DNA from: Mycobacterium shigaense
Lineage (GTDB): Bacteria; Actinomycetota; Actinomycetes; Mycobacteriales; Mycobacteriaceae
Assembly (NCBI RefSeq): GCF_002356315.1
Contig: NZ_AP018164.1
Span: 3,906,001-3,970,000, forward strand
Direction: 5' to 3'
Length of the DNA stretch: 64,000 nucleotides
The position numbers and the translations under genes are program-made. This document shows, piece by piece, positions 56,017-64,000 of the stretch. A model generated the notes under the pieces. The model did no database searches, was not told where the DNA came from, and saw only the letters and a program-made list of their open reading frames with translations. Within the stretch, counting starts at the first letter, position 1. The number at the start of each line of letters is the position of its first letter.

Positions 56017-56678
56017 CAGTCGCGCAGCTCCTGCAGCTTGTCCAGATAGGCATCGCCGAAGGTGCTTCGCAGCCGGCCGGTCAGCACGCCGATCACGACG
56101 ACGGCCAACAGCACGTCCAATGAGGCGCCGAGTTCGACGATCAACGGAACGCCGGCGGTGAGGAGAAACGCGGTCGCGGCAATCCCATTGTCCAGCATCA
56201 GGAATCCGGCGGCTTGTGAGACCGCGTGCAGCCGGGTGGACAACACGAACAGTGCGATGAGCACGACCGCGAATGCGGCGGGTACCGCGTTGGTGCTCGG
56301 GCCTGGTTGCAGATCGACCACCGGTTGCGTGATCGCGAACGCGGCCACCGTCAGGCCGCCGGCAATCAGTAGCGAGCTGGTGGTGTTCACCAGCGGGGCG
56401 GCCTCCCGTCGAGCGGCGAACTCGGCGCTCACCACACGAGCCAGCAGCCACGGCAGCACCACCACGCGGAGCGCAAACACAGCGACTGCCACGCCGATCA
56501 ACGCGACGTCGTGATCGTGGATGCCCCGCACCGCCGGGATCGCCGTCAGCGCGAGGCCCTGCCAGGCCAGCAGATGCACGATGGCCGGCAGGTCGCGGCG
56601 CCACACGATCAATACCGCGGCCAGCACGAGCCCCCCGGCGGCGAAGTCCACCGGAATCGAGAAATTGGCGTCGGTCAT
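56016..56678 (-). CDS. hycP: HycP/HyfE-like membrane subunit
   Basis: A 220-residue protein with about six to seven membrane helices ([45 protein letters not shown]). The C-terminal half has the NuoK-like arrangement of HyfE. Same length as M. tuberculosis Rv0085. It lies between the NuoH-like and NuoN-like subunits, 10 bp after hycD. Confidence 0.9.
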   Translation of the reverse strand: MTDANFSIPVDFAAGGLVLAAVLIVWRRDLPAIVHLLAWQGLALTAIPAVRGIHDHDVALIGVAVAVFALRVVVLPWLLARVVSAEFAARREAAPLVNTTSSLLIAGGLTVAAFAITQPVVDLQPGPSTNAVPAAFAVVLIALFVLSTRLHAVSQAAGFLMLDNGIAATAFLLTAGVPLIVELGASLDVLLAVVVIGVLTGRLRSTFGDAYLDKLQELRD

Positions 56679-56688
56679 CGCTGGGCCC

Positions 56689-57639
56689 TCAGGTGCGGAC
56701 CGTGAAGAAGTTGGCGGCGGTGACCGCGAGTAGGGCCAGCAGAAACGAACCGGCCAGCAGCTCGGGCACCCGGAACAACCGAAGTTTGGCGATGAACACC
56801 TCAAAACTGGCGAGCAGCGCAGCGAGCACTACGACCTTGGCCACCACCGCCACGACACCGGTCAGCAATTGAAGCGCGGTCGGCTGGGAGACCGCAATCC
56901 CCCACGGCAGGAACAGATTCGCCAGTAGGGCCAGCAGAACGGTGAGGCGCATCCCGGCCGCCCACTCCACCAGCGCCAGGCGGGGGCCGGCGTATTCGAG
57001 GACCATCGCCTCGTGCACCATGGTCAACTCCAGATGCGTCACCGGGTTGTCCACCGGCAGCCGCCCGGTCTCGGCGACGATGACGATGACCAGTGCGACG
57101 AAGGCGAGCACGGCGGTCAAGGACACGACGCGGTCCGGGTGGGCAATCGTATTCGTCACCAGCGCAGCCAGATTCGTCGATCCGGCCGGGATGGACAGCG
57201 CGAAGACAGCTAACAGGATCGTCGGCTCCACCAGAGCGGCGATGGTGATCTCGCGGCTTGCTCCCATCCCGCCGAACGAGGTGCCGGTATCGATGCCGGC
57301 AAGCGCGAGCGCAACGGTACCCAGGAAGAGCAGACCCACCACGGCGAACAGGTCGGCACTGGTGTCCAGCGGCGACCCGATCGCGACGATCGGCGCGATG
57401 GCAGCGATCAACAGCACGGTCCCGGCGATGATCGCAGGGGCGGCGGCGAACACGATCGTTGTTCCGGAAGGCGTGATCTGTTGTTTGCCAAGCTGTTTGA
57501 CCAGATCGCGCCAAGGTTGCAGTACGCCGCCGCCGGCTCGGCCTTCCCAACGGGCCCGCACTTGACGGGTTACACCGACCACCACCGGCGCGCCGACGGT
57601 GACCACGCCGAGCTGAGCCGCCCCGGCGACATAGGACAT
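56689..57639 (-). CDS. hycD: HycD/HyfC-like (NuoH-type) membrane subunit
   Basis: A 316-residue membrane protein corresponding to NuoH, the subunit linking the soluble arm to the pumping arm. Family motifs: [14 protein letters not shown] and the acidic [20 protein letters not shown] with [21 protein letters not shown] at 57639 gives the length I recall for Rv0084; a GTG at 57648 overlapping the previous stop would add three residues. Confidence 0.92.
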   Translation of the reverse strand: MSYVAGAAQLGVVTVGAPVVVGVTRQVRARWEGRAGGGVLQPWRDLVKQLGKQQITPSGTTIVFAAAPAIIAGTVLLIAAIAPIVAIGSPLDTSADLFAVVGLLFLGTVALALAGIDTGTSFGGMGASREITIAALVEPTILLAVFALSIPAGSTNLAALVTNTIAHPDRVVSLTAVLAFVALVIVIVAETGRLPVDNPVTHLELTMVHEAMVLEYAGPRLALVEWAAGMRLTVLLALLANLFLPWGIAVSQPTALQLLTGVVAVVAKVVVLAALLASFEVFIAKLRLFRVPELLAGSFLLALLAVTAANFFTVRT

Positions 57640-57644
57640 CACGT

Positions 57645-59627
57645 TCACCTGGCGACCACCAGCACGATCAGCACGCCGAGTGCCCCGAACGCCAAGTAGC
57701 GGTGCACGCTGCCGGTGTGGGCGCGCCGCACCAACCCGGCCGCGGCGACTACGGCGGCGACCACCGGGGTATAGAGACGCCGTTCGATCGAGTCGGAAAT
57801 GGCAGTGCGGTAGCTGATCCTGTCGGCGATGAACCGTGATTCGGCCGTATGGGTGACCTCGATGTCGGTGTCGGGGCGCAGCACGTCGTCGAACACCCGC
57901 TGCAGCGGCTCGGCGAACGACGTGGCCGTGTATTGCATGCGCTCGGTGAGACCGTCTGCGCCGCAGGCCCATAACGGCAGCACAACCGGTGCGGGCCGGC
58001 GACGGGAACGCGACCATGCCAGCCCCGTCGCCGCCAGCGCCGCGGCGATGACGCCGGCCGCGATCACGCCGGGCGCAATCGATCCGGGCAGCCCTGGCAG
58101 CCGTATCACGGTGCCCAGACCGGTGAACGGCACGGACCGCGCCAACGGAAAGGCGGCCACGGCCCGGCTGACCGTCGGAGCGACGAACGCCGGTACCACC
58201 GCCAGCACCACGCAGGCGGCTGCCGCGATCGCCATGCCGGCGCGCATGCTGGCCGGCGCCTCGCTCGCACCGGCGGCCTGACTGGTGCGGGGCCGGGCCA
58301 GAAACCCGATCCCGAAGGCTTTGACCATGGCCGCCACGCTCAGGCCGGTGGCAAGCGCGACCGCGCCGAGCGCCACCGGCGTCACCAACGCCACGACGGG
58401 ATCGCGTCCGGGCGCGGCATGGATCAAGGATTGGACCAGCAACCACTCACTGACGAAGCCCGCGCCGAGCGGCAGCCCACACGCACCCAGTGCGGCCACT
58501 CCGAAAAACGCTGTGGTCAAAGGCATCCGGCGCGCCAGCCCGCCGAGCAGGTCGAGATCGCGCAGCCCGGTGGAGGCCAGCACCGACCCGGCCGCCAGGA
58601 ATCCGAGACTCTTGAACGCCGCGTGCGCCATCAGATGCAGTACCGCTGCCGCCGCCGCGATCGTTGCCGGGCTTCGGGCGCCGGTGGCGGCGAAAAGTGT
58701 TGCCGCACCGAGCGCCAACGTGACCAGGCCCATGTTCTCCGTCGTCGAATAGGCCAGCAGCCGTTTGATATCGGTCGCCACCGACGCCTGCAGCACCCCG
58801 TACAGCGCGGATACGGCGCCGACGGCCAGCAGAGCGAACCCCCACCAGCTCGGGCCCGGACCCAGCAGCTGCAGATCGAAGCGAGCGATGCCGTAGATCC
58901 CCAGATTGACCATCGCCGCGCTCATCAGTGCCGACACCGGGCTGGGCGCTTCGGGATGGGCGCGCGGCAGCCAGGCGTGCAACGGCACCAGCCCAGCCTT
59001 CGACCCGAAGCCGACCAGCGTCAGGATGAACACGGCGGTGCGGGCGCCGCCGGAGACACCGGTGAGGTCGGCGAGCCGGTCGGCTCCACCGGCCGCCGAT
59101 AACACCATGAGCCCGACCAGGATCGCGACGAACCCGAGCTGGGTCATCACCGCATAGGACAGGGCGGCCGAGCGGACTTCCGGGCGGCGGTCCTCGGCCA
59201 GCACCAACATCAGCGACGCGAGCGCCATCAACTCCCACGCCAGCAGAAACGTGGTCACCGATCCCGCGGCCGGCACCAGCACCATCGCCGCGACGAACAC
59301 CGGCAACACCGCCGATGCGACCCCACCGCGGTGCTCGCGTCTTGCGTACCCGATCGCGTAACAACCGACCGGGACCGCGACCGCGCCGCTGAGTGCCATG
59401 AAGAACCCGCCCAGCGGGCCGAATTCGATCCGCACGCCGAACAAGGGGAACAGCCAACCGATGTCTACCGGGCGCACCGACCCGAACATGCCCCGCAGGC
59501 CCAGCCAAACCCCGGCGATACCCACTCCCGAGGTGGCAATGCCGGCGATGATCGGACCAAAAGCCGCTCGTGGCAACGTGGTCGGCCGTGCGGCCGTGGC
59601 AGGGATCGAGGTGGTGGTGGCCGTCAC
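57645..59627 (-). CDS. HyfB-like (NuoL-type) antiporter membrane subunit
   Basis: A 660-residue protein like M. tuberculosis Rv0083 (640). Antiporter core: LLAWELMALASLMLVLAED (Glu), FGSKAGLVPLHAWLPRAHPE (Lys/His), DIKRLLAYSTTENMGLVTL. About 15 membrane helices, and a charged C-terminal tail (AESRFIADRISYRTAISDS) as in HyfB. GTG at 59627 overlaps the stop of the NuoB-like gene. Confidence 0.92.
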   Translation of the reverse strand: MTATTTSIPATAARPTTLPRAAFGPIIAGIATSGVGIAGVWLGLRGMFGSVRPVDIGWLFPLFGVRIEFGPLGGFFMALSGAVAVPVGCYAIGYARREHRGGVASAVLPVFVAAMVLVPAAGSVTTFLLAWELMALASLMLVLAEDRRPEVRSAALSYAVMTQLGFVAILVGLMVLSAAGGADRLADLTGVSGGARTAVFILTLVGFGSKAGLVPLHAWLPRAHPEAPSPVSALMSAAMVNLGIYGIARFDLQLLGPGPSWWGFALLAVGAVSALYGVLQASVATDIKRLLAYSTTENMGLVTLALGAATLFAATGARSPATIAAAAAVLHLMAHAAFKSLGFLAAGSVLASTGLRDLDLLGGLARRMPLTTAFFGVAALGACGLPLGAGFVSEWLLVQSLIHAAPGRDPVVALVTPVALGAVALATGLSVAAMVKAFGIGFLARPRTSQAAGASEAPASMRAGMAIAAAACVVLAVVPAFVAPTVSRAVAAFPLARSVPFTGLGTVIRLPGLPGSIAPGVIAAGVIAAALAATGLAWSRSRRRPAPVVLPLWACGADGLTERMQYTATSFAEPLQRVFDDVLRPDTDIEVTHTAESRFIADRISYRTAISDSIERRLYTPVVAAVVAAAGLVRRAHTGSVHRYLAFGALGVLIVLVVAR

Positions 59628-60103
59628 TTGCCCGTCACCGATCGCAGGGCCGCAACGATGTCGGCGGGCGTGGGCGGGCATCCCGCGATCTCGACATCGA
59701 CGGGCACCACCTCACCCACCGAACCGGCGACAGCATAGACGTCCTTGAACACGCCTCGGTTCAGGGCGCAATCCCCGCACGCAATCACCACGCGCGGGCG
59801 CGGGGTCGCCTCTAGGGTGTTGTGCAGCGGCTCGGCCATGTTGCGCGTCACCACACCGGTGACCAGCAGCGCATCGGCGTGCCGCGGCGACGCTACGAGC
59901 CGGGCACCGAACCGCTCGGCGTCGTACACGGGCCCGAACACGCCCGAGATCTCCACCTCACATCCGTTGCATGAACCTGCGTCGACGTGGCGGATCTGCA
60001 GGGAACCCCGCACTCCCCCCGGCGGTGGAATTGCCGGCGCCGGAGCCGCGGTCGCGGGCTCGACGACGCGACCGACGTGAAAGATCTTGGCAAGCCAGCC
60101 CAT
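59624..60103 (-). CDS. NuoB/hydrogenase-small-type iron-sulfur subunit
   Basis: A 159-residue protein like M. tuberculosis Rv0082. Four cysteines of an N2-type [4Fe-4S] cluster are kept: DAGSCNGCEVEI, CGDCALN and GCPPTP. It would pass electrons to or from the HycE-like subunit. It carries a Pro/Ala-rich N-terminal segment (EPATAAPAPAIPPPGG). Only five bases separate it from the ArsR regulator gene. Confidence 0.92.
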   Translation of the reverse strand: MGWLAKIFHVGRVVEPATAAPAPAIPPPGGVRGSLQIRHVDAGSCNGCEVEISGVFGPVYDAERFGARLVASPRHADALLVTGVVTRNMAEPLHNTLEATPRPRVVIACGDCALNRGVFKDVYAVAGSVGEVVPVDVEIAGCPPTPADIVAALRSVTGK

Positions 60104-60107
60104 TGCG

Positions 60108-60449
60108 CTAACTCACGCTCCGGTCGGCACGCAGGTCCTCCAACACCGCCACCCGGTCGGCGAGCACTCTGGCGAGAACCGTGCGAGCTACCGCGAGCAG
60201 CTCGGCGATATCGGGCGAGGCAATCGAATACGTCACGACGTTGCCCTCGCGGTGCGCGATGACAACCCCCGCGCGACGCAGCACGGCCAGTTGCTGGGAG
60301 AGGTTGGACGCCTCGAGTCCGACGTCGGACACCAACAACTCCCCGACGGAGCGGTCCCGCTCTACCAGCAGCTCCAGAATCCTGATCCGCGCCGGATGCC
60401 CCAGGGTCTTGAAGAATTCAGCTTTGAGCTTGTAGAGGGGTTTTGATTC
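60108..60449 (-). CDS. ArsR-family regulator (Rv0081-like)
   Basis: A 113-residue winged-helix repressor, counterpart of M. tuberculosis Rv0081, a hypoxia-linked regulator that binds its own promoter. The body is KAEFFKTLGHPARIRILELL, then SNLSQQLAVLRRAGVV and RADRSVS at the end. No cysteine pair of a metal sensor is present. GTG at 60449 (MESKPLYKLKAE) is chosen over the ATG at 60494 because the family starts there. It heads the operon. Confidence 0.92.
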   Translation of the reverse strand, partial: ESKPLYKLKAEFFKTLGHPARIRILELLVERDRSVGELLVSDVGLEASNLSQQLAVLRRAGVVIAHREGNVVTYSIASPDIAELLAVARTVLARVLADRVAVLEDLRADRSVS

Positions 60450-60491
60450 CACCTGAGCGCTCCCGAGGACTTCATCGTTGCCGCACTTTAA

Positions 60492-60506
60492 CAATTGAAG
60501 AATTCA
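60492..60506. promoter_or_regulatory. candidate autoregulatory site ahead of the ArsR gene
   Basis: CAATTGAAGAATTCA contains the inverted repeat TGAA-GAA-TTCA (60496-60506) and the hexamer palindrome CAATTG (60492-60497) in an AT-rich patch 43 bp upstream of the ArsR start, in the gap shared with oppB. ArsR-type proteins usually bind such sites. Confidence 0.4.
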
Positions 60507-60601
60507 TCATACCGCCGCCCGGCGTCGGGGGAGCACCGCTATCGAGCCAGCCCGCGCCGCTCTCGATAACCTGTCCCAATGCGACGCAGATGCGGTCTGG
60601 C

Positions 60602-61579
60602 GTGATCCGATTCCTGGCGCGCCGCTTCCTCAATTACGTCGTGCTGTTGGTGCTGGCGTCGTTCCTGACCTTCTGCCTGACGTCGGTGACGTTTCACCCG
60701 CTGGACAGCTTCGTGCAGCGCCACCCGCAGCCGCCGGCGGAGGCCATCCACGCCAAGGCCGCCTCGCTGGGCCTGGATAAACCGATACCCGTCCGGTACG
60801 CGAACTGGATTTCCGGCGCCGTCGCCGGTGACTTCGGCAAAACGGTGACCGGTCACCCCGTCTCGCAGGAGCTGTGGCGGCGGATCGGCGTCAGCCTGCG
60901 CCTGGTGGTGATCGGTTCGGTGCTGGGCACGCTGATCGGTGTTCTCGTCGGTGCGTGGGGAGCCGTCCGGCAATACCGGCTGAGCGACCGGGTGATCACC
61001 GTGTTGTCCCTGACCGTCCTGAGCATCCCGTCGTTCGTGTTGGCCAGCCTGCTGATACTGGTCGCGCTGCGTGTCAACATGTTCGCCGGGGTGGGAATCT
61101 TCCAGTACACCGGTGAGACCGCGCCGATTCCCCCGACGGGATGGTGGGATCAGCTTGTCGAGCGCCTGCAGCACATCGTGTTGCCCAGCGCGACGTTGGC
61201 GTTAGGCGCCATCGCGAGTTTCAGCCGGTACCAACGCAATGCGATGCTGGACGTGCTGAGCGAGGATTTCATCCGCACTGCCCGCGCCAAGGGCCTGACC
61301 CGGCGGCGCGCGTTGTTCAAGCACGGCCTGCGCACCGCGCTGATCCCGATGGCGACCCTGTTCGCCTACGGCGTCAGCGGACTGGTCGTCGGGGCGGTGT
61401 TCGTGGAGAAGATCTTTGGCTGGCACGGCATGGGCGAGTGGGTCGTGCTCGGCATTTCGACCCAGGACACCAACGTCGTCGCGGCGATCACCTTGTTCTC
61501 CGGGGCCGCCGTCCTGATCGGCGGATTGCTCTCCGACGTCATCTACGCCGCGCTGGATCCCCGGGTGCGGGTGTCATGA
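60602..61579 (+). CDS. oppB: oligopeptide ABC transporter permease OppB
   Basis: A 325-residue inner-membrane permease. The DppB-type N-terminal segment (FLARRFLNYVVLLVLASFL) and six helices are present; the ABC-contact EAA loop reads RTARAKGLTRRRALFKHGL. GTG at 60602 gives the M. tuberculosis OppB length; ATG at 60590 is an alternative. Operon order oppB-oppC-oppD as in M. tuberculosis, where oppA follows. Confidence 0.95.
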   Translation: MIRFLARRFLNYVVLLVLASFLTFCLTSVTFHPLDSFVQRHPQPPAEAIHAKAASLGLDKPIPVRYANWISGAVAGDFGKTVTGHPVSQELWRRIGVSLRLVVIGSVLGTLIGVLVGAWGAVRQYRLSDRVITVLSLTVLSIPSFVLASLLILVALRVNMFAGVGIFQYTGETAPIPPTGWWDQLVERLQHIVLPSATLALGAIASFSRYQRNAMLDVLSEDFIRTARAKGLTRRRALFKHGLRTALIPMATLFAYGVSGLVVGAVFVEKIFGWHGMGEWVVLGISTQDTNVVAAITLFSGAAVLIGGLLSDVIYAALDPRVRVS

Positions 61580-61632
61580 CCACCCACGCCGGCGAGGAAG
61601 CAGAGCGCAGCGACGAGGAGCGGCGCCGATGA
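61576..61632 (+). repeat. MIRU-like repeat with an 18-codon frame between oppB and oppC
   Basis: ATG at 61576 overlaps the oppB stop (ATGA) and the frame [18 protein letters not shown] ends in a TGA overlapping the oppC ATG (ATGA). The DNA GCAGAGCGCAGCGACGAGG then AGCGGCGCC resembles, from memory, the MIRU core. A self-contained frame with overlapping ends is the known MIRU form, which keeps an operon translationally coupled. Confidence 0.78.
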
Positions 61633-62555
61633 CGCAGGACACCACCCAGACGGCGGCCAGATCGCGGGTCGACCAGGCGGGCTTCACGTCGCGCCGGGAT
61701 CTGGTGCTGCGGCGGTTCATTCGCAACAAACCCGCGCTGGTCGCGTTGACCCTGCTGATGCTGGGCTTCGTCGGTTGCTACGCGCTGCCGCCGCTGCTCC
61801 CCTATGGCTACACCGAACTCGACTACACCGCGTTGCTGCAGCCACCGTCGCTTCGGCACTGGTTCGGCACCAACGCGCTCGGCCAGGATCTGTTGGCCCG
61901 AACGCTGCGCGGCATGCAGAAGTCGATGCTGATCGGGATCTGCGTCGCAGGGATCTCGACGACGATCGCCGCGACCGTCGGATCGGTCGCCGGGTACTTC
62001 GGCGGGTGGCGCGACCGGGCCCTGATGTGGTTGGTGGACCTGCTGTTGGTGGTGCCCAGCTTCCTGTTGATCGCGATCGTCACCCCACGCACCAAGCAGT
62101 CGAACAGCATCCTGTGGCTGATCGTGCTACTTGCCGCGTTCGGCTGGATGGTCAGCTCGCGAATGGTGCGCGGTCTGACAATGAGCCTGCGAGACCGCGA
62201 ATTCGTCCGTGCGGCAAGGTATATGGGAGTGAGCAGCCGCCAGGTGATCATGCGCCACGTCGTGCCGAACGTTGCGTCGATCCTAATCATCGACGCAACG
62301 CTCAACGTCGGCTATGCGATTCTGGCCGAAACCGGATTGAGCTTCCTGGGGTTCGGCGTCCAGCCGCCCGACGTGTCGTTGGGCACGCTGATCGCGGACG
62401 GCACCCCGTCGGCCACCACCTTTGCGTGGGTGTTCCTGTTTCCGGCCGGCGCGCTGGTGCTGATCGTGTTGTGCGCCAACCTGACCGGCGACGGCCTGCG
62501 CGACGCGTTCGATCCCGGCAGCCGGCAAGGACGCCGCAGGAAGCGACGGACATGA
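61629..62555 (+). CDS. oppC: oligopeptide ABC transporter permease OppC
   Basis: A 308-residue permease with six helices and an N-terminal cytoplasmic lead ([18 protein letters not shown]). The EAA loop is [20 protein letters not shown], and [20 protein letters not shown] is typical of DppC. It pairs with OppB. ATG at 61629 has GACGAGGAG upstream, supplied by the MIRU-like repeat. The stop overlaps oppD (ATGA). Confidence 0.95.
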   Translation: MTQDTTQTAARSRVDQAGFTSRRDLVLRRFIRNKPALVALTLLMLGFVGCYALPPLLPYGYTELDYTALLQPPSLRHWFGTNALGQDLLARTLRGMQKSMLIGICVAGISTTIAATVGSVAGYFGGWRDRALMWLVDLLLVVPSFLLIAIVTPRTKQSNSILWLIVLLAAFGWMVSSRMVRGLTMSLRDREFVRAARYMGVSSRQVIMRHVVPNVASILIIDATLNVGYAILAETGLSFLGFGVQPPDVSLGTLIADGTPSATTFAWVFLFPAGALVLIVLCANLTGDGLRDAFDPGSRQGRRRKRRT

Positions 62556-64000
62556 CCGCCCTGCTGGAAGTCAAGGACCTCGACGTCACTTTCGAGACAT
62601 CGGACGTTGCCGTGCCCGCCGTGCGGAGCATGAACTACCGCATCGACGCCGGCGAAGTAGTCGCTCTGGTGGGCGAATCGGGTTCGGGCAAAAGCACTGC
62701 CGCGATGGCCGTGGTGGGCCTGCTGCCCGAATACACCGACGTGTCGGGATCGGTGCGGCTGCACGGCGAGGAACTGCTCGGGCTGCCCGACCAGGCGATG
62801 TCACGGATTCGCGGCAAGTCGATCGGCACCGTGTTCCAAGACCCGATGTCGGCGCTGACGCCCGTCTACACCGTCGGCTCCCAGATCGCCGAGGCCATCG
62901 AAGTGCACAACCGCGGCATCAGGCGGGCCGACGCCCACAAGCGGGCGGTCGAGCTGCTGGAACTGGTCGGGATCGCCCAACCCGAGCGCCGTGCCAAGGC
63001 GTTTCCGCACGAGCTGTCCGGTGGCGAGCGCCAGCGGGTGGTGATCGCCATCGCCATCGCCAACGATCCCGACCTGCTGATCTGCGACGAACCGACCACC
63101 GCACTCGACGTCACCGTGCAGGCGCAAATCCTGGACGTGTTGCGAACGGCGCGCGATGTCACCGGTGCCGGGGTGCTGATCATCACGCACGATCTCGGTG
63201 TCGTCTCCGAATTCGCCGACCGGGCAATCGTGATGTACGCCGGGCGCGGAGTCGAGATCGGCACGGTCGACGAGCTCTACCGTGACCGCCGAATGCCGTA
63301 CACCGCGGGCCTGCTGGGCTCGGTGCCGCGACTGGACGCACCGCAGGGCACCCGCCTGATTCCCATTCCCGGCGCGCCGCCAAGCGTGTCCGCGCTGTCG
63401 CCCCACGCCTGCCCGTTTGCTCCGCGCTGTCCGCTGGTGATCGACGAATGCCGCTCGGCGGAGCCTGATCTCGTCGCCGTCGGCGACGGACACTGGGCGG
63501 CCTGCATTCGTACCGAGGACGTCGCCGGGCGCAGTGCCGCCGAAATCTTCGGCGCATCAACGCAACCGGATCCCGTGGATGCGGACGGCGGGGCGGCCGG
63601 GGAAGCCGCGGTGGTGCTGCGGGTCGCCGGCCTCACCAAAACCTTCCAACTCACCAAGGGTGTGCTGTTGCGCAGGCAGGTCGGTGAGGTGCGAGCGGTG
63701 GACGGCATCAGCTTCGCCCTGGAGCAGGGCCGCACCCTGGGCATTGTCGGCGAATCCGGTTCGGGCAAATCGACCACGCTGAGCCAGATCCTCGAACTCA
63801 CCGCACCCCAGGCGGGCGCGATCGAGATTCTCGGCGACGACGTCGCGACGCTCGACGCGGTCGCCCGCCGCCGACTACGGACCAAGCTGCAGGTGGTCTT
63901 TCAGGACCCCGTCGCATCCCTGGACCCCCGGCTTCCGGTGTTCGATGTCATCGCCGAGCCGTTGGCCGCCAACGGATTCGATCGACGGCGCTCCGAAGAC
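62552..64000 (+). CDS. oppD: oligopeptide ABC transporter ATP-binding protein OppD (3' end outside window)
   Basis: The first 483 codons, open to the window end. Two ATPase cassettes in one chain, as in M. tuberculosis OppD (about 612 residues): Walker [10 protein letters not shown] near 62672 and again near 63751; first signature LSGGERQR at about 63016; Walker [15 protein letters not shown] Cys-rich oligopeptide-type tail ([14 protein letters not shown]) links the two. It powers OppBC. ATG at 62552 overlaps the oppC stop. Confidence 0.95.
   Translation, partial: MTALLEVKDLDVTFETSDVAVPAVRSMNYRIDAGEVVALVGESGSGKSTAAMAVVGLLPEYTDVSGSVRLHGEELLGLPDQAMSRIRGKSIGTVFQDPMSALTPVYTVGSQIAEAIEVHNRGIRRADAHKRAVELLELVGIAQPERRAKAFPHELSGGERQRVVIAIAIANDPDLLICDEPTTALDVTVQAQILDVLRTARDVTGAGVLIITHDLGVVSEFADRAIVMYAGRGVEIGTVDELYRDRRMPYTAGLLGSVPRLDAPQGTRLIPIPGAPPSVSALSPHACPFAPRCPLVIDECRSAEPDLVAVGDGHWAACIRTEDVAGRSAAEIFGASTQPDPVDADGGAAGEAAVVLRVAGLTKTFQLTKGVLLRRQVGEVRAVDGISFALEQGRTLGIVGESGSGKSTTLSQILELTAPQAGAIEILGDDVATLDAVARRRLRTKLQVVFQDPVASLDPRLPVFDVIAEPLAANGFDRRRSED

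Overview
The window is chromosomal DNA from a mycobacterium. Evidence: a single rrs-rrl-rrf operon directly downstream of murA; an ATP synthase operon with the fused b-delta subunit; a MurA with Asp at position 117; and a gene order that, from memory, follows the M. tuberculosis Rv1281c-Rv1317c segment (shown here inverted). The 16S gene has the short helix 18 usual in rapid growers, but a 5' hypervariable region and the typical single murA-linked rRNA operon of slow growers. That combination is best known in the Mycobacterium simiae clade, so a slow-growing non-tuberculous species of that type is my inference.

Layout. 0.1-3.2 kb (+): a fused HadA/HadB-type dehydratase, then the alkA-ogt alkylation-repair pair, which meets the rRNA operon tail to tail at a strong two-way terminator. 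3.3-8.7 kb (-): 5S, 23S and 16S rRNA genes with a BoxA leader and two nearly duplicate promoters. 8.7-32.3 kb (-, except a cobalamin adenosyltransferase): murA, a DUF2550 gene, the atpC-to-atpB operon, wecA, sua5, prmC, prfA, rpmE, rho, thrB, thrC, hom, lysA and argS. This is the conserved backbone: ATP synthesis, release factor and its methylase, Rho, and the aspartate-family amino acid pathway.

32.4-37.1 kb is accessory. A tRNA-Arg(CCG) gene is followed by AT-richer DNA with a truncated excisionase-like fragment abutting an intact class A beta-lactamase. Then come IS21-type terminal repeats, a frameshifted gene remnant, a long hairpin, a secreted serine protease with a small partner gene, an AhpD-like and a deazaflavin-type reductase pair, and a gutted SDR pseudogene. 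37.1-50 kb is a mixed mycobacterial region: SDR, epimerase plus TetR, a large LuxR-family (LAL) regulator convergent with an EAL-DICT protein, small secreted proteins, a NUDIX hydrolase, a double-RCK potassium channel, a luciferase-like oxidoreductase, a glyoxalase-fold protein and an Rrf2 regulator.

50-52.8 kb (-) is the sulfate activation operon cysD-cysNC-Rrf2, with a clear inverted-repeat operator ahead of cysD. Between it and the oppBCD oligopeptide transporter (60.6-64 kb, +, oppD cut by the window end) lies a seven-gene operon (53.1-60.5 kb, -). It equals M. tuberculosis Rv0081-Rv0087: an ArsR regulator and a complex-I/hydrogenase-like membrane complex. In M. tuberculosis this interval holds the carbonic anhydrase gene Rv1284. 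The 'hydrogenase' large subunit lacks every nickel-binding cysteine, and no ferredoxin subunits are encoded, so this is not a working NiFe hydrogenase as named.

Two MIRU-like repeats sit exactly at overlapping stop/start codons (prfA/prmC and oppB/oppC).
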